Source: an uncultured Lachnospiraceae bacterium
GTDB lineage: Bacteria > Bacillota > Clostridia > Lachnospirales > Lachnospiraceae
Assembly: GCA_947623805.1 (NCBI GenBank)
Contig: CANQHZ010000005.1
Coordinates: 1 to 64,000, forward strand
DNA: 64,000 bases
Direction of reading: 5' to 3'
Positions 7,746-16,438 of this stretch are shown here, piece by piece (position 1 is the first letter of the stretch; the number at the start of each line of letters is the position of its first letter). The translations under genes and the position numbers were made by a program. Below the pieces are notes generated by a model. That model was not told the DNA's origin and made no database searches. It was given only the letters and a program-made list of their open reading frames with translations.

Positions 7746-9023
7746 GTGCAAAACACAGACAACACAAGCATAAAAAAACCTGAACTACTTGTACCCGCAA
7801 GCAGCCTTGAAGTGCTCAAAACCGCCGTAATATTCGGAGCAGATGCTGTCTATATTGGCGGCGAGGCGTTTGGTTTAAGAGCCAACGCCAAAAACTTTTC
7901 CATTGATGAGATGGCTCAGGGAATAGAATTTGCCCACAAACGCGGCGTAAAAGTATACGTGACAGCCAACATTTTGGCGCATAACTATGACCTCGACGGA
8001 GCGCGCGAATATTTTACAGAACTCAAAAAAATCAACCCCGACGCCCTCATAATATCAGATCCAGGAATGTTCATGATAGCAAAACAAGTCTGCCCCGAAA
8101 TAGAAATACACATTTCCACGCAGGCAAACAACACGAACTATCAGACATACCTTTTTTGGTGGCAGCAGGGCGCAAAGCGCGTAGTGTCGGCGCGTGAGCT
8201 CTCACTAGAGGAAATACGCGAAATAAGGGACAAAATACCGCCCCAAATGGAAATAGAAAGCTTCGTTCACGGCGCAATGTGCATATCGTATTCAGGTCGC
8301 TGTCTCATGTCAAATTATCTCACAGGCAGAGACGCAAACCAAGGCGAATGCGCCCACCCCTGCCGCTGGAAATACTCAGTAGTGGAGGAAACGCGCCCCA
8401 ACGAATACATGCCGGTTTACGAAAACGAGCGCGGCACATATATTTTTAACTCGAAAGATTTGTGCATGATAGAGCATATCCCCGAGCTTGTGGCGGCAGG
8501 CATAGACAGCTTTAAAATAGAGGGTAGAATGAAGACAGCACTCTATGTCGCATGTGTGGCAAGAACTTACAGGCGCGCGCTGGACGATTTCTTTGAAAGC
8601 AGAGATAAATACTATGAAAATATGGAGTGGTATCGTCAGGAAATAGCAAAATGCACCTACAGGCAGTTTACCACAGGCTTTTACTTCGGCCGCCCCGACG
8701 AAACATCGCAGATTTACGACAACAGCACGTATGTAAACGAATACACATATCTCGGCACAGTGGAAATGATAGACAAAAGAGGCTTTGCTAAATTCGAGCA
8801 GAGAAATAAATTCTCTGTAGGCGACACAATCGAGCTCATGAAACCAAACGGTGAAAACATCACAGCCCAAGTGCTTTCCATGTACAACGAAGACGGCGAA
8901 AGCGTTGAAAGTTGCCCGCACTCAAAGCAGATACTGTACGCGGAGCTGTCAGCCCAAGCCCAGCCCTATGACCTGATGCGCGTCAAAGCTAGGGAAAGCG
9001 GGATACAGTATACATGGGTGTGA
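7746..9023 (+). CDS. trhP: U32 family protein, likely tRNA 5-hydroxyuridine synthesis protein TrhP
   Basis: U32 'peptidase' family member of 425 residues. Many U32 proteins are not proteases but take part in tRNA or cofactor hydroxylation; TrhP (YegQ, YrrN/YrrO) forms 5-hydroxyuridine in tRNA from prephenate. Hallmarks here are ELLVPASSLEVLKTAV and GADAVYIGG at the N-terminus and the cysteine cluster in GRCLMSNYLTGRDANQGECAHPC, thought to hold an iron-sulfur cluster. B. subtilis has two such genes side by side (yrrN, yrrO); here there is one of the longer type. GTG at 7746 has a GAGGAG site upstream. A strong terminator ends the unit. Confidence 0.85.
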   Translation: MQNTDNTSIKKPELLVPASSLEVLKTAVIFGADAVYIGGEAFGLRANAKNFSIDEMAQGIEFAHKRGVKVYVTANILAHNYDLDGAREYFTELKKINPDALIISDPGMFMIAKQVCPEIEIHISTQANNTNYQTYLFWWQQGAKRVVSARELSLEEIREIRDKIPPQMEIESFVHGAMCISYSGRCLMSNYLTGRDANQGECAHPCRWKYSVVEETRPNEYMPVYENERGTYIFNSKDLCMIEHIPELVAAGIDSFKIEGRMKTALYVACVARTYRRALDDFFESRDKYYENMEWYRQEIAKCTYRQFTTGFYFGRPDETSQIYDNSTYVNEYTYLGTVEMIDKRGFAKFEQRNKFSVGDTIELMKPNGENITAQVLSMYNEDGESVESCPHSKQILYAELSAQAQPYDLMRVKARESGIQYTWV

Positions 9024-9032
9024 AAGAGCATC

Positions 9033-9072
9033 AAAAAAGCAACCGCTCCGACCAAAGTTAGGTTGCTTTTTT
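9033..9072 (+). terminator. Rho-independent terminator after trhP
   Basis: A 12-base-pair stem (AAAAAAGCAACC at 9033-9044, complement at 9061-9072) with a 16-base loop ends in six T residues, ten bases after the trhP stop. Confidence 0.88.
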
Positions 9073-9209
9073 GATTTAATCTCCCTAAAAAACGCACAAA
9101 CCGACACACTATAGTAGTCAAAAACCACAAAAACAAAGCCCTATTTCTGCTATAAATCTATGCAAAATGCAGAAAACCACTCAAATTTTATAAAATTTAC
9201 AAAAAACCA

Positions 9210-9347
9210 TTGATTTTTTCACTCAGATATATTATCTTAGATTATAGCAAAAGCCAATCGCTGATTTGCTTTAAAAAATTTATAATTAGGTATCATGAAC
9301 AACGGTGTTCCAAAAAGAATATAATCTTTTTTTGGGACATTTTTTTT
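9210..9347 (+). promoter_or_regulatory. Leader of glnN with candidate transcription attenuator
   Basis: About 70 bases before glnN lies a full rho-independent terminator: TGTTCC + AAAAAGA (9306-9318) pairs with 9325-9339 and is followed by eight T residues (9340-9347). Just upstream, GAAC (9297-9300) can pair with GTTC (9307-9310) around the six-base loop AACGGT. This hairpin uses the 5' arm of the terminator, so the two are mutually exclusive. A six-base loop with A at position 1 and G at position 4 is the mark of RNA hairpins bound by ANTAR antiterminators. A further AGCAAA/TTTGCT hairpin lies at 9246-9270. A weak promoter (TTGATT at 9210, 17 bases, TATCTT at 9233) could start this leader. 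The rest of the 391-base gap shows nothing else. Confidence 0.5.
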
Positions 9348-9414
9348 GTAAGCGCAAGCTATTATAACGCACAGAATGAGTGTTATGATACCATATTGAA
9401 AGAGAGGTAAAAAC

Positions 9415-11535
9415 ATGAGCGAGGCATTAAACGTGGAAAAAATCTTTGCCGAAAAGGTATTTACCGTGGCAAAAATGAAAGAAAGACTTCCTAAGAAAGT
9501 ATTCCAGGAAGTAATGAGAGTAATGAACCAGGGCGGCGAGCTGAAAATGGCGACAGCGGATGTAGTCGCAAAGGCGATGAAAGACTGGGCGGTAGAAAAC
9601 GGCGCTACGCATTTCACCCATTGGTTCCAGCCGCTTACAGGTATTACAGCAGAAAAGCATGACTCTTTCGTATCACATCCCGACGAGGAGGGCAGAATGC
9701 TGATGGAGTTTTCAGGCAAGGAGCTTATCAAGGGCGAGCCTGATGCGTCATCATTCCCATCAGGCGGACTTCGCGCTACTTTCGAGGCGAGAGGCTATAC
9801 GGCGTGGGATATCACTTCACCCTGCTTTTTAAAGGAATCAGGCTGCGGCACAATCCTTTGTATACCCACAGCTTTCTGCTCATACACAGGCGAGGCGCTT
9901 GACAAGAAGACACCGCTTCTGCGCTCAATGGAGGCGCTTAGCGAGCAGGCGCTGCGTATAGTAAGGCTGTTCGGCAACACAGAGGCGACAAAGGTAACGG
10001 CGTCAGTAGGTCCCGAGCAGGAGTATTTCCTTGTTGACAAGGATTTGTTCTTCCAGAGAAAGGACCTTATGTTTGCAGGCCGTACACTTTTTGGAGCTCC
10101 GGCGCCCAAGGGGCAGGAGATGGAGGACCATTACTTTGGCGTTATCAAAGAGCGCGTAGGCGCATATATGAAAGACTTAAACGAGGAGCTTTGGAAACTG
10201 GGCGTCACAGCAAAGACACAGCACAACGAGGTTGCTCCCGCGCAGCATGAGCTCGCGCCGATATATGAGACAGCAAACATCGCTGTAGACCATAACCAGC
10301 TTGTAATGGAGGCTATGAAACGTGTAGCTTACAAGCACGACCTCAGATGCCTGCTTCATGAAAAGCCCTATGCGGGCGTAAATGGCTCGGGCAAACACAA
10401 CAACTGGTCAATCACTACGGATAACGGCGTAAATCTTCTCGACCCCGGCGATACGCCAAACAAAAATATTCAGTTCCTGCTTGTGCTTGCGTGCATTATG
10501 AAAGCAGTTGATACACACGCTGATTTACTGCGCCAGTCTGCATCGGACGTAGGAAATGACCACAGACTTGGAGCGAATGAGGCGCCTCCAGCTATTATTT
10601 CAATCTTCCTTGGCGACCAGCTTGAGGACGTGGTAAAGCAGCTTGTAGAGACGGGTGACGCGTCGAGAGTTCTTGCGGGCGGCAAGCTTGAGGCGGGCGT
10701 TTCCACACTGCCTAAGTTTGAAAAGGATGCTACGGACAGAAACAGGACATCACCGTTTGCATTTACAGGCAATAAGTTTGAGTTCCGTATGGTAGGTTCA
10801 GCTGACTCTATCGCAAGCCCCAACACGACCTTGAACGCAATAGTAGCCGAGGCATTCTGCGAGGCGGCAGATGTTCTCGAAAAGGCAAAGGCAGAGGGCG
10901 GCTTTGACAACGCGGTACATGACTTGATTAAAGAATACATGACAAAGCATCAGAGAATAGTATTCAACGGTGACGGATATTCCGACAAGTGGGTTGAGGA
11001 GGCAGCAAGGAGAGGACTTCCCAATATTAAGTCAATGATTGAGGCTGCGTCTACAATTACCACAGAGAAAGCTGTAGCTTTGTTTGAGAAGTTCGGTATC
11101 TTCACACGCGTAGAGCTTGAGTCACGCGAGGAGATTATATATGAAACCTACGCCAAGACAATAAATATCGAGGCTCTCACAATGGTTGACATGGCAAGCA
11201 AGGATATTATCCCCGCCGTTGCCTCATATGCGGGCGACCTTGCAAATTCAGTAATCGCCATCAAAGAGGCGGGCGCTACGGCGGCGGCTCAGGTAGAGAT
11301 ATTAAACGAGGTAGATTCACTTCTCGCCGAGGCAAAGAGCGCGCTCAACAAACTCATTGCCGAGGAGTCAAAGGCAGCGGCGATATCAGACGTAAAAGAG
11401 CAGGCATTCTATTATAAAGATGTTGTAAAGACCGCAATGGATGCTCTCAGAGCGCCCATTGATAAGCTTGAAATGCTCGTGGACGGCTCAGTATGGCCGA
11501 TACCTACATATGGTGATTTGATGTTCGAGGTATAA
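9415..11535 (+). CDS. glnN: Glutamine synthetase type III
   Basis: Type III (GlnN) glutamine synthetase, 706 residues, far longer than the type I enzymes (about 450) and typical for Bacteroides and Clostridia. It condenses glutamate and ammonia with ATP in the cytoplasm. The type III N-terminal extension ([22 protein letters not shown], with [10 protein letters not shown]), the catalytic stretches [25 protein letters not shown] and [10 protein letters not shown], and the glutamate-site region [11 protein letters not shown] are all visible. The gene stands alone between terminators, behind the candidate attenuator described above, which suggests nitrogen-dependent control at the level of transcript elongation. 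The ATG is preceded by AGAGAGG. Confidence 0.97.
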   Translation: MSEALNVEKIFAEKVFTVAKMKERLPKKVFQEVMRVMNQGGELKMATADVVAKAMKDWAVENGATHFTHWFQPLTGITAEKHDSFVSHPDEEGRMLMEFSGKELIKGEPDASSFPSGGLRATFEARGYTAWDITSPCFLKESGCGTILCIPTAFCSYTGEALDKKTPLLRSMEALSEQALRIVRLFGNTEATKVTASVGPEQEYFLVDKDLFFQRKDLMFAGRTLFGAPAPKGQEMEDHYFGVIKERVGAYMKDLNEELWKLGVTAKTQHNEVAPAQHELAPIYETANIAVDHNQLVMEAMKRVAYKHDLRCLLHEKPYAGVNGSGKHNNWSITTDNGVNLLDPGDTPNKNIQFLLVLACIMKAVDTHADLLRQSASDVGNDHRLGANEAPPAIISIFLGDQLEDVVKQLVETGDASRVLAGGKLEAGVSTLPKFEKDATDRNRTSPFAFTGNKFEFRMVGSADSIASPNTTLNAIVAEAFCEAADVLEKAKAEGGFDNAVHDLIKEYMTKHQRIVFNGDGYSDKWVEEAARRGLPNIKSMIEAASTITTEKAVALFEKFGIFTRVELESREEIIYETYAKTINIEALTMVDMASKDIIPAVASYAGDLANSVIAIKEAGATAAAQVEILNEVDSLLAEAKSALNKLIAEESKAAAISDVKEQAFYYKDVVKTAMDALRAPIDKLEMLVDGSVWPIPTYGDLMFEV

Positions 11536-11567
11536 ATTTACAGGCTTTTGCATAAGGGAGATACTTA

Positions 11568-11610
11568 GGGGAGAAAATAGTCATTAATGACTGCGTTCTC
11601 CCCATATTTT
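11568..11610 (+). terminator. Rho-independent terminator after glnN
   Basis: GGGGAGAA (11568-11575) pairs with TTCTCCCC (11596-11603); an inner palindrome AGTCATTAATGACT extends the stem. ATATTTT follows. It lies 33 bases after the glnN stop. Confidence 0.75.
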
Positions 11611-11691
11611 GCCAACTTGTAAAGATTTGCCAAAAATCTTTGCCTCAAAAATACTGATGAAAAAATCTTGAAAAATTCCATAAAAAAGTGC

Positions 11692-11720
11692 TTGCAATTT
11701 ACATCAAAGTGTTATATACT
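11692..11720 (+). promoter_or_regulatory. Promoter of tRNA-Gln
   Basis: TTGCAA (11692-11697), 17-base spacer, TATACT (11715-11720), with the tRNA beginning 33 bases further on. A clear sigma-A promoter for a single-tRNA unit. Confidence 0.8.
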
Positions 11721-11753
11721 ATCAAATGTGCCACACAGAGCACGACAATAAAT

Positions 11754-11825
11754 AGCGCTATCGCCAAACGGTAAGGCAACGGACTCTGACTCCGTCATTT
11801 CAAGGTTCGAATCCTTGTAGCGCTG
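11754..11825 (+). tRNA. tRNA-Gln (anticodon CTG)
   Basis: A full cloverleaf of 72 bases can be drawn: acceptor arm AGCGCTA pairing with TAGCGCT, D arm GCC/GGC, anticodon arm ACGGA/TCCGT around the loop CTCTGAC (anticodon CTG, reading CAG), and T arm CAAGG/CCTTG around TTCGAAT. The discriminator base is G and the CCA end is not encoded. It has its own promoter and terminator. Confidence 0.96.
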
Positions 11826-11828
11826 CTA

Positions 11829-11862
11829 AAGCAACGGTTTATGTGTATGCCGTTGCTTTTTT
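11829..11862 (+). terminator. Rho-independent terminator after tRNA-Gln
   Basis: AAGCAACGG (11829-11837) pairs with CCGTTGCTT (11850-11858), followed by T residues. Confidence 0.85.
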
Positions 11863-11952
11863 GCTTTTCCGCATAACAGTATATTGTGCGGCAGGGCGAA
11901 GAGCTAATTTACTTTTTAAATGAGTTTCACGACATTTTAGGGGAGATAAAAA

Positions 11953-12807
11953 ATGTTTGAGCTTGGAAAAAAACAGTCACTGTTTATAGTGAAAGAAGTT
12001 GATTTTGGCGTATATCTGGCGGACAAGCCTGACATTAACGCAGAGGAGAGGGTGCTCCTGCCCAAGAAACAGATTCCGGAGGGCAAGGGCATAGGAGATG
12101 AACTGGAGGTATTTCTTTACAAGGATTCCAAGGACAGGCTGATAGCTACCACCAATTCGCCGCTTTTGAGTGTCGGAGAGGTAGGTACGCTTAAGGTTTC
12201 ACAGGTCACGCCGATTGGCGCGTTCCTCGACTGGGGGCTTGAAAAGGACATACTGCTTCCGTACAAGGAGCAGACAAGGCGCGTTAAAGAAGGAGAAGAA
12301 GTGCTTGTCACGATATACATAGACAAGAGCAGCCGCCTTGCCGCCACAATGAACGTCTACGAGCGCTTGTCATGCGAAAGCGGCTACCAAAAAGATGACA
12401 GAGTAAGCGGCATAGTATATCAGATAATCGACAGCTTCGGCGCGTTTGTCGCCGTAGACAACAAATATTCGGCGCTGATACCGACACGGGAAATGTTTGG
12501 CGATATATCTGTCGGCGATACCATAGAGGCAAGAGTCACAAACGTAAAGCCCGATGGGAAACTTGACTTAAGTGTGCGTGAGAAAGCACATATCCAAATG
12601 AAAAAAGATGCCGAGCGTATTATGGAGCTGTTTGACAAATATGACGGGAAACTGCCGTTTACGGACAAGGCATCGCCTGAGCTTATAAAATGCGAGACCG
12701 GCATGAGCAAAAACGAGTTTAAGCGTGTTATCGGCAATCTGCTGAAAAACAATATGGTAATGATAGACCACGACTGCATAAGGAAGACGGTTTCCTCTGA
12801 TTTATAA
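11953..12807 (+). CDS. cvfB: S1 RNA-binding protein, CvfB family
   Basis: CvfB (YitL) proteins bind RNA through S1 domains and affect virulence-factor expression in staphylococci; the exact role is unsettled. This 284-residue protein has the family layout: an N-terminal S1-like domain (FGVYLADKP, then EERVLLPKKQIPEGKGIGDELEVF), a second S1 repeat (VGTLKVSQVTPIGAFLDWGLEKDILLP), a third (DRVSGIVYQIIDSFGAFVAVDNKY, GDTIEARVTNVKPDGKLDLS), and a C-terminal winged-helix part that begins near residue 220. Split the quoted stretches as separate motifs rather than one run. The ATG has a GGGGAGA site. The gene is monocistronic and ends in a large hairpin. Confidence 0.9.
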   Translation: MFELGKKQSLFIVKEVDFGVYLADKPDINAEERVLLPKKQIPEGKGIGDELEVFLYKDSKDRLIATTNSPLLSVGEVGTLKVSQVTPIGAFLDWGLEKDILLPYKEQTRRVKEGEEVLVTIYIDKSSRLAATMNVYERLSCESGYQKDDRVSGIVYQIIDSFGAFVAVDNKYSALIPTREMFGDISVGDTIEARVTNVKPDGKLDLSVREKAHIQMKKDAERIMELFDKYDGKLPFTDKASPELIKCETGMSKNEFKRVIGNLLKNNMVMIDHDCIRKTVSSDL

Positions 12808-12817
12808 ATTATTAGGT

Positions 12818-12853
12818 AATTGCGAAATGTGTTCTAAACTGTTCGAATTTAGT
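12818..12853 (+). repeat. Left arm of a 36-base inverted repeat
   Basis: This 36-base stretch matches the reverse complement of 13292-13327 at 32 of 36 positions; all four differences are transitions. It lies between the cvfB stop and the cvfB terminator, and its last nine bases also form part of the terminator's outer stem. See the right arm for context. Confidence 0.75.
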
Positions 12854-12922
12854 CAAAATATATAAAAACGCGGCTAGGCGCTCCGCGAGACGCCGCTTAT
12901 TTTATATATTTTGCCTAAATTC
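12845..12922 (+). terminator. Large terminator hairpin after cvfB
   Basis: A long stem: GAATTTAG (12845-12852) with 12915-12922, then a perfect 14-base AT-rich stem (12854-12867 with 12900-12913), then GCGGC (12870-12874) with GCCGC (12892-12896). The GC core is followed by a T-rich strand, as needed for termination on the + strand. Confidence 0.7.
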
Positions 12923-13006
12923 TATGTTGTCGAATAGAGTTTCACAAATGCTTATATAAGTTATGCTTGAAATCAGAACATCATAATTCAGTAATAGGAA
13001 ATAGAA

Positions 13007-13049
13007 ACAAAAAAATAGCACGCCGTCCAATTGGTAGGCGTGCTATTTT
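13007..13049 (-). terminator. Rho-independent terminator of yjfB
   Basis: A perfect 13-base stem (13012-13024 with 13037-13049) and 12-base loop lies ten bases past the yjfB stop on the - strand. On that strand it ends in a run of seven T residues. Confidence 0.85.
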
Positions 13050-13058
13050 AAAGAAGAC

Positions 13059-13250
13059 TCAAATACGTATGTCAATGTTGCCGCCGACATCGGGATTGAC
13101 AGAGCGTTCAAGCGCGGCTGAGTCAATCAAATCGGTAAGCATAGCGCCTGTACTCTGCGCTGTATCAATTGACTTCGCAAGTACAGCTATGCCGACATCG
13201 CCCATAAGCCTTGATTGAGCCATACCCATTGATAAACCGGCAATATCCAT
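13059..13250 (-). CDS. yjfB: YjfB family putative motility protein
   Basis: A 63-residue protein of the YjfB family, annotated as putative motility protein because the Bacillus member belongs to the sigma-D regulon. It opens MDIAGLSMGMAQSRLMGDVG and continues IAVLAKSIDTAQSTGAML, the family pattern (MDIA, a Q-rich helix, VGI-VL-K). The start at the complement of 13250 has AAAGGAG at seven bases; the ATG six bases earlier lies too close to that site. Here a near-consensus sigma-D promoter lies about 107 bases upstream, which independently supports a place in the flagellar regulon. Its molecular role is unknown. The gene is flanked by long inverted repeats and points against its neighbours. Confidence 0.88.
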   Translation of the reverse strand: MDIAGLSMGMAQSRLMGDVGIAVLAKSIDTAQSTGAMLTDLIDSAALERSVNPDVGGNIDIRI

Positions 13251-13291
13251 ATGCATACTCCTTTCTCCGCATAAATATAGGTGTTTGCAAA

Positions 13292-13327
13292 ACTAAATTC
13301 GGACAGTTTAGAACACGTTTTACAATT
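13292..13327 (-). repeat. Right arm of a 36-base inverted repeat
   Basis: Partner of the arm at 12818-12853 (32 of 36 positions). It falls in the untranslated leader of yjfB, between the sigma-D promoter and the start codon. Each arm also contains the smaller dyad CTAAA-N9-TTTAG. A degenerate third copy of the first half (CTAAATTC followed by a GAATAG-GTTT pattern) begins at 12915. The arms could be ends of a small non-autonomous mobile element of about 510 bases that carries yjfB, or regulator binding sites. Confidence 0.7.
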
Positions 13328-13356
13328 GATATGTGGTGTATTGTTCCTCAATTAGT

Positions 13357-13383
13357 ATATCGGCTTTGAAACTAAAAATATTA
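13357..13383 (-). promoter_or_regulatory. Sigma-D (sigma-28) promoter of yjfB
   Basis: On the - strand the sequence TAAT, exactly 15 bases, GCCGATAT. The consensus for flagellar sigma-D is TAAA-N15-GCCGATAT, so the -10 element is perfect and the -35 has one mismatch. It points at yjfB, 107 bases away. Confidence 0.8.
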
Positions 13384-13686
13384 TAACAATAACGAACAAC
13401 CTTTGGCAAACTATTATTTGACGAAAATTTATAAAAAATAAATAAAAATAATTTGTGTATCTTGCATAATCAGTGCAAAAAATACTGTTTTATTTAAAAA
13501 TTTCAAAAATTGCATAAAAAAGTTGGCGCTTTCTATAGATTTATTTGTGAAAATATATTAAAATAAAACAGTAATGTGACAAAACGACAGGCTTGTATCG
13601 GCATTCTTTTGTCTATATTGTATAAGGAATATTTCGGCACGCTTTATATTGGGGTAAGCGTTTGGCGATGAGAAGGAGAGGGACGT
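13384..13686. other. AT-rich intergenic region upstream of the PucR-like regulator
   Basis: Very AT-rich, no gene. Several weak promoter-like pairs exist, for example TTGTAT, 17 bases, TATTGT near 13595-13623, but none is convincing. Confidence 0.3.
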
Positions 13687-14775
13687 ATGATTTCAAATCA
13701 GATTATGCAGAACACAATTGAGGGGATTAAAGCCATAACAAGGGTCGAACTGTTTGTGGCTGATGTGGACGGCAAGATTGTGGCGTCTACCAAAAACAGC
13801 GGGGCAAGCTTTGAAAATTCAGTGCTTGAGTTTGTAAAATCCGCGGCGGACAGCCAGGAAATTCAGTCGAGCCAGTTTTTTAAAATTTATGATGAACAGC
13901 AGCTTGAGTACATACTTATCGCCAGCGGACCAAATGATAATGCCTATATGGTCGGCAAGATGGCGGCATTTCAAATCCAAAATCTTATGGTGGCATACAA
14001 GGAGCGTTTTGACAAGGACAATTTTATCAAAAATCTGCTGCTTGACAACCTATTGCTGGTTGACATATACAGTCGTTCCAAGAAGCTGCACATTCCGACA
14101 GACGTAAAGCGCGCCGTGCTCATAGTTGAAGCGCCAAACGTCAAGGACGCGAATATCCTTGAAAAAATTCGTGAGAATTTTGGAAAAAACGGCAGGGATT
14201 TTGTCACGGCGGTTGATGAAAACAACGTTATAGTGGTAAAAGAGATTGCGGACAATGAGAGCAACCGCGATATTGACAAATATGCCAGGGCGATAGAAGA
14301 TTGCCTTGTCAAAGAGGGCATAAAGAGCGTGCGCATTTCTTACGGCACTAATGTAAAGGAGATAAAAGAGGTAAGCCGCTCTTACAAAGAGGCGAAAATG
14401 GCGCTTGACGTCGGCAAGATTTTCTTTGCTGAAAGGCAGATAATCGCTTACAGCGAGCTTGGCATCGGCAGGCTTATATACCAGCTTCCGATACCGCTTT
14501 GCAAAATGTTTATCAAGGAAATTTTTGGCGGAAAGAGCCCCGATGATTTTGATGAGGAGACGCTTGTCACCATCAATAAGTTTTTTGAAAATTCGCTGAA
14601 TGTATCGGAAACATCAAGACAGCTTTTCATACACAGAAATACGCTGGTGTATCGTCTTGATAAGCTTCAAAAAAGCACGGGACTTGATTTGCGTGTATTT
14701 GAGGACGCTATTACTTTCAAGATAGCGCTGATGGTAGTGCGCTATATGAAGTATATGGAATCATTTGAGTATTGA
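13687..14775 (+). CDS. PucR/CdaR-type transcriptional regulator
   Basis: A 362-residue regulator with an N-terminal sensory region resembling the sugar-diacid recognition domain (IEGIKAITRVELFVADVDGKIVAS), a middle GGDEF-like fold (AVLIVEAPN and ISYGTNVKEIKEVSRSYKEAKMAL) and a C-terminal helix-turn-helix of the PucR type (LNVSETSRQLFIHRNTLVYRL, then DKLQKSTGLDLRVFEDA). Family members respond to small carboxylic acids or purine catabolites. It stands immediately upstream of ftsE-ftsX, separated by 33 bases, an arrangement that suggests it may influence that operon; the ligand cannot be told. Start ATG at 13687 has a GAAGGAGAGG site. Confidence 0.83.
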   Translation: MISNQIMQNTIEGIKAITRVELFVADVDGKIVASTKNSGASFENSVLEFVKSAADSQEIQSSQFFKIYDEQQLEYILIASGPNDNAYMVGKMAAFQIQNLMVAYKERFDKDNFIKNLLLDNLLLVDIYSRSKKLHIPTDVKRAVLIVEAPNVKDANILEKIRENFGKNGRDFVTAVDENNVIVVKEIADNESNRDIDKYARAIEDCLVKEGIKSVRISYGTNVKEIKEVSRSYKEAKMALDVGKIFFAERQIIAYSELGIGRLIYQLPIPLCKMFIKEIFGGKSPDDFDEETLVTINKFFENSLNVSETSRQLFIHRNTLVYRLDKLQKSTGLDLRVFEDAITFKIALMVVRYMKYMESFEY

Positions 14776-14808
14776 TGGGGTTATAATAATTATTTATGAG
14801 GTGAAATT

Positions 14809-15540
14809 TTGAGAAGTACAACGGCTAGAAAGCGCGCAGGTTCAAACGCGCCCATTATTTCGCTGGAGCATGTGAGCAAGGCTTATTCCGCGGGCGCTCC
14901 GGCATTAAATGATGTAAATTTGCATATAAATAAAGGAGAATTTGTATTCATAGTAGGCGACAGCGGTTCGGGTAAATCGACGCTCATAAAGCTTTTGCTC
15001 CGTGAGCTTTTGCCCTCATCGGGGCGTATTGTCGTAAACGGCACGGATGTGGTGAAACTGAGGCGGCGCCAGATACCTAAGTTTAGGAGAAATCTGGGCG
15101 TGGTATTTCAGGACTTCAGACTTTTAAAAGACAGAAACGTATATGAGAATGTCGCGTTTGCCCAGCGCATTGTGCAGAAACCGGCGAGGGAGATAAGGAA
15201 GAATGTTCCCTCAATCCTTTCCACGGTAGGGCTTGCGGGAAAATACAAGGCAAGGCCGAAACAGCTTTCGGGAGGCGAGCAGCAGAGGGTCGCTCTTGCG
15301 CGCGCGCTCGTGAATAAGCCGCAGATTTTGCTTGCCGATGAGCCCACAGGTAATCTCGACCCTAAAAATTCATGGGAGATTATGAATTTGCTTGAGAAGA
15401 TAAACAATAACGGCACTACAGTCCTTGTAGTAACCCATAACCGCGAGATTGTGAACGATATGCAGAAACGTGTTGTCACAATGAAGAAAGGTGTCATTGT
15501 CAGCGATGAGGAGAAGGGTGGCTATATAGATGAGGATTAA
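14809..15540 (+). CDS. ftsE: Cell division ATP-binding protein FtsE
   Basis: ATPase of the FtsEX complex, which does not transport but activates cell-wall hydrolases at the division or elongation site. The 243 residues show Walker [10 protein letters not shown] (50-58), the ABC signature [15 protein letters not shown], Walker [13 protein letters not shown] and the switch histidine in [11 protein letters not shown] at 14809 follows a GAGGTGA site and is taken as start; the first 18 residues are a basic, non-conserved tail. The last 11 bases overlap ftsX, so both are translated together. The downstream M23 hydrolase is the expected target. Confidence 0.95.
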   Translation: MRSTTARKRAGSNAPIISLEHVSKAYSAGAPALNDVNLHINKGEFVFIVGDSGSGKSTLIKLLLRELLPSSGRIVVNGTDVVKLRRRQIPKFRRNLGVVFQDFRLLKDRNVYENVAFAQRIVQKPAREIRKNVPSILSTVGLAGKYKARPKQLSGGEQQRVALARALVNKPQILLADEPTGNLDPKNSWEIMNLLEKINNNGTTVLVVTHNREIVNDMQKRVVTMKKGVIVSDEEKGGYIDED

Positions 15541-16426
15541 TACGTTATTTTACTGTATTGTGCAGGGCTTGAAAAATATTTTCAGAAATAAATGGTTTAC
15601 GCTGGCATCGGTAGCCACTATATCTGCGTGCCTGTTTTTATTTGGACTTTTTTATTCGATACTGTCAAATTTTGAGCATATGGTTAAGAACGCGGAGCAG
15701 CGGGTGGCTGTCACGGCGCTACTGGATTTGGGGGTATCGGATGAGCGTGTCGGCGAGATAAAGGCGATGATTTTGAACCGTGCGGAGGTGAAGGAAGTCA
15801 ACTACTTTTCAGCAGAGGAAACATGGGTGAAATTTGCGGAAGAAAATGACTTCGGCGACATAAGCATTTTTACGGAAAATCCGCTTGAAGACTGCGCGCA
15901 TTTTGATATTTATTTGAACGATGTATCTATGCAGAGCGACCTTGTGACGTTTCTTGAATCGGTTGACGGTGTGAGAAAGGTAAACCAGTCCGCGCTTACG
16001 GCGAGGGTGCTCACGGGAGTTAATTCAATTATCAGCTATGTGTCAATAGGCATCATACTGATACTGTTTTTGGTGTCGATTTTCCTCATAAGCAATACTG
16101 TCACGATAGGTATACAGGTGCGCAAGGAAGAAATCCAGATAATGAAATACATAGGCGCTACAGACTTTTTTGCGAGAGCGCCTTTTGTTATCGAGGGTAT
16201 CATTATTGGTTTTATCGGTTCTCTGGTACCGCTTGTCGCCATATATTTCTTGTATAATGAGGCGATGATTTATGTAGCGGGCAGTTACTCATTTATGGCG
16301 GCGCTTATTCAGTTTTTGCCCGTGCAGGAGGTATTCAGGACGCTTTTGCCCATTTGCATAGGCATTGGGGTAGGCATAGGTTTTATAGGCAGTTACACAA
16401 CGGTAAGAAAGCATCTGAGCGTATAG
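15530..16426 (+). CDS. ftsX: Cell division protein FtsX
   Basis: Membrane partner of FtsE. The 298-residue protein has the expected four membrane segments: one after residue 20 (WFTLASVATISACLFLFGL), an outer domain of about 120 residues that in this family contacts the hydrolase activator, then three C-terminal segments (for example YVSIGIILILFLVSIFLIS). The motif QIMKYIGATDFFARAPF is the family's cytoplasmic loop. The ATG overlaps ftsE by 11 bases, and the M23 gene starts 12 bases after its stop. Confidence 0.95.
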   Translation: MRINTLFYCIVQGLKNIFRNKWFTLASVATISACLFLFGLFYSILSNFEHMVKNAEQRVAVTALLDLGVSDERVGEIKAMILNRAEVKEVNYFSAEETWVKFAEENDFGDISIFTENPLEDCAHFDIYLNDVSMQSDLVTFLESVDGVRKVNQSALTARVLTGVNSIISYVSIGIILILFLVSIFLISNTVTIGIQVRKEEIQIMKYIGATDFFARAPFVIEGIIIGFIGSLVPLVAIYFLYNEAMIYVAGSYSFMAALIQFLPVQEVFRTLLPICIGIGVGIGFIGSYTTVRKHLSV

Positions 16427-16438
16427 AAAGGCAGAAAT

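Noticed and set aside
9246-9347. T-box or known glutamine riboswitch in the glnN leader
   Set aside because: No T-box sequence or glnA-RNA core was seen; only the terminator and a competing hairpin are supported.
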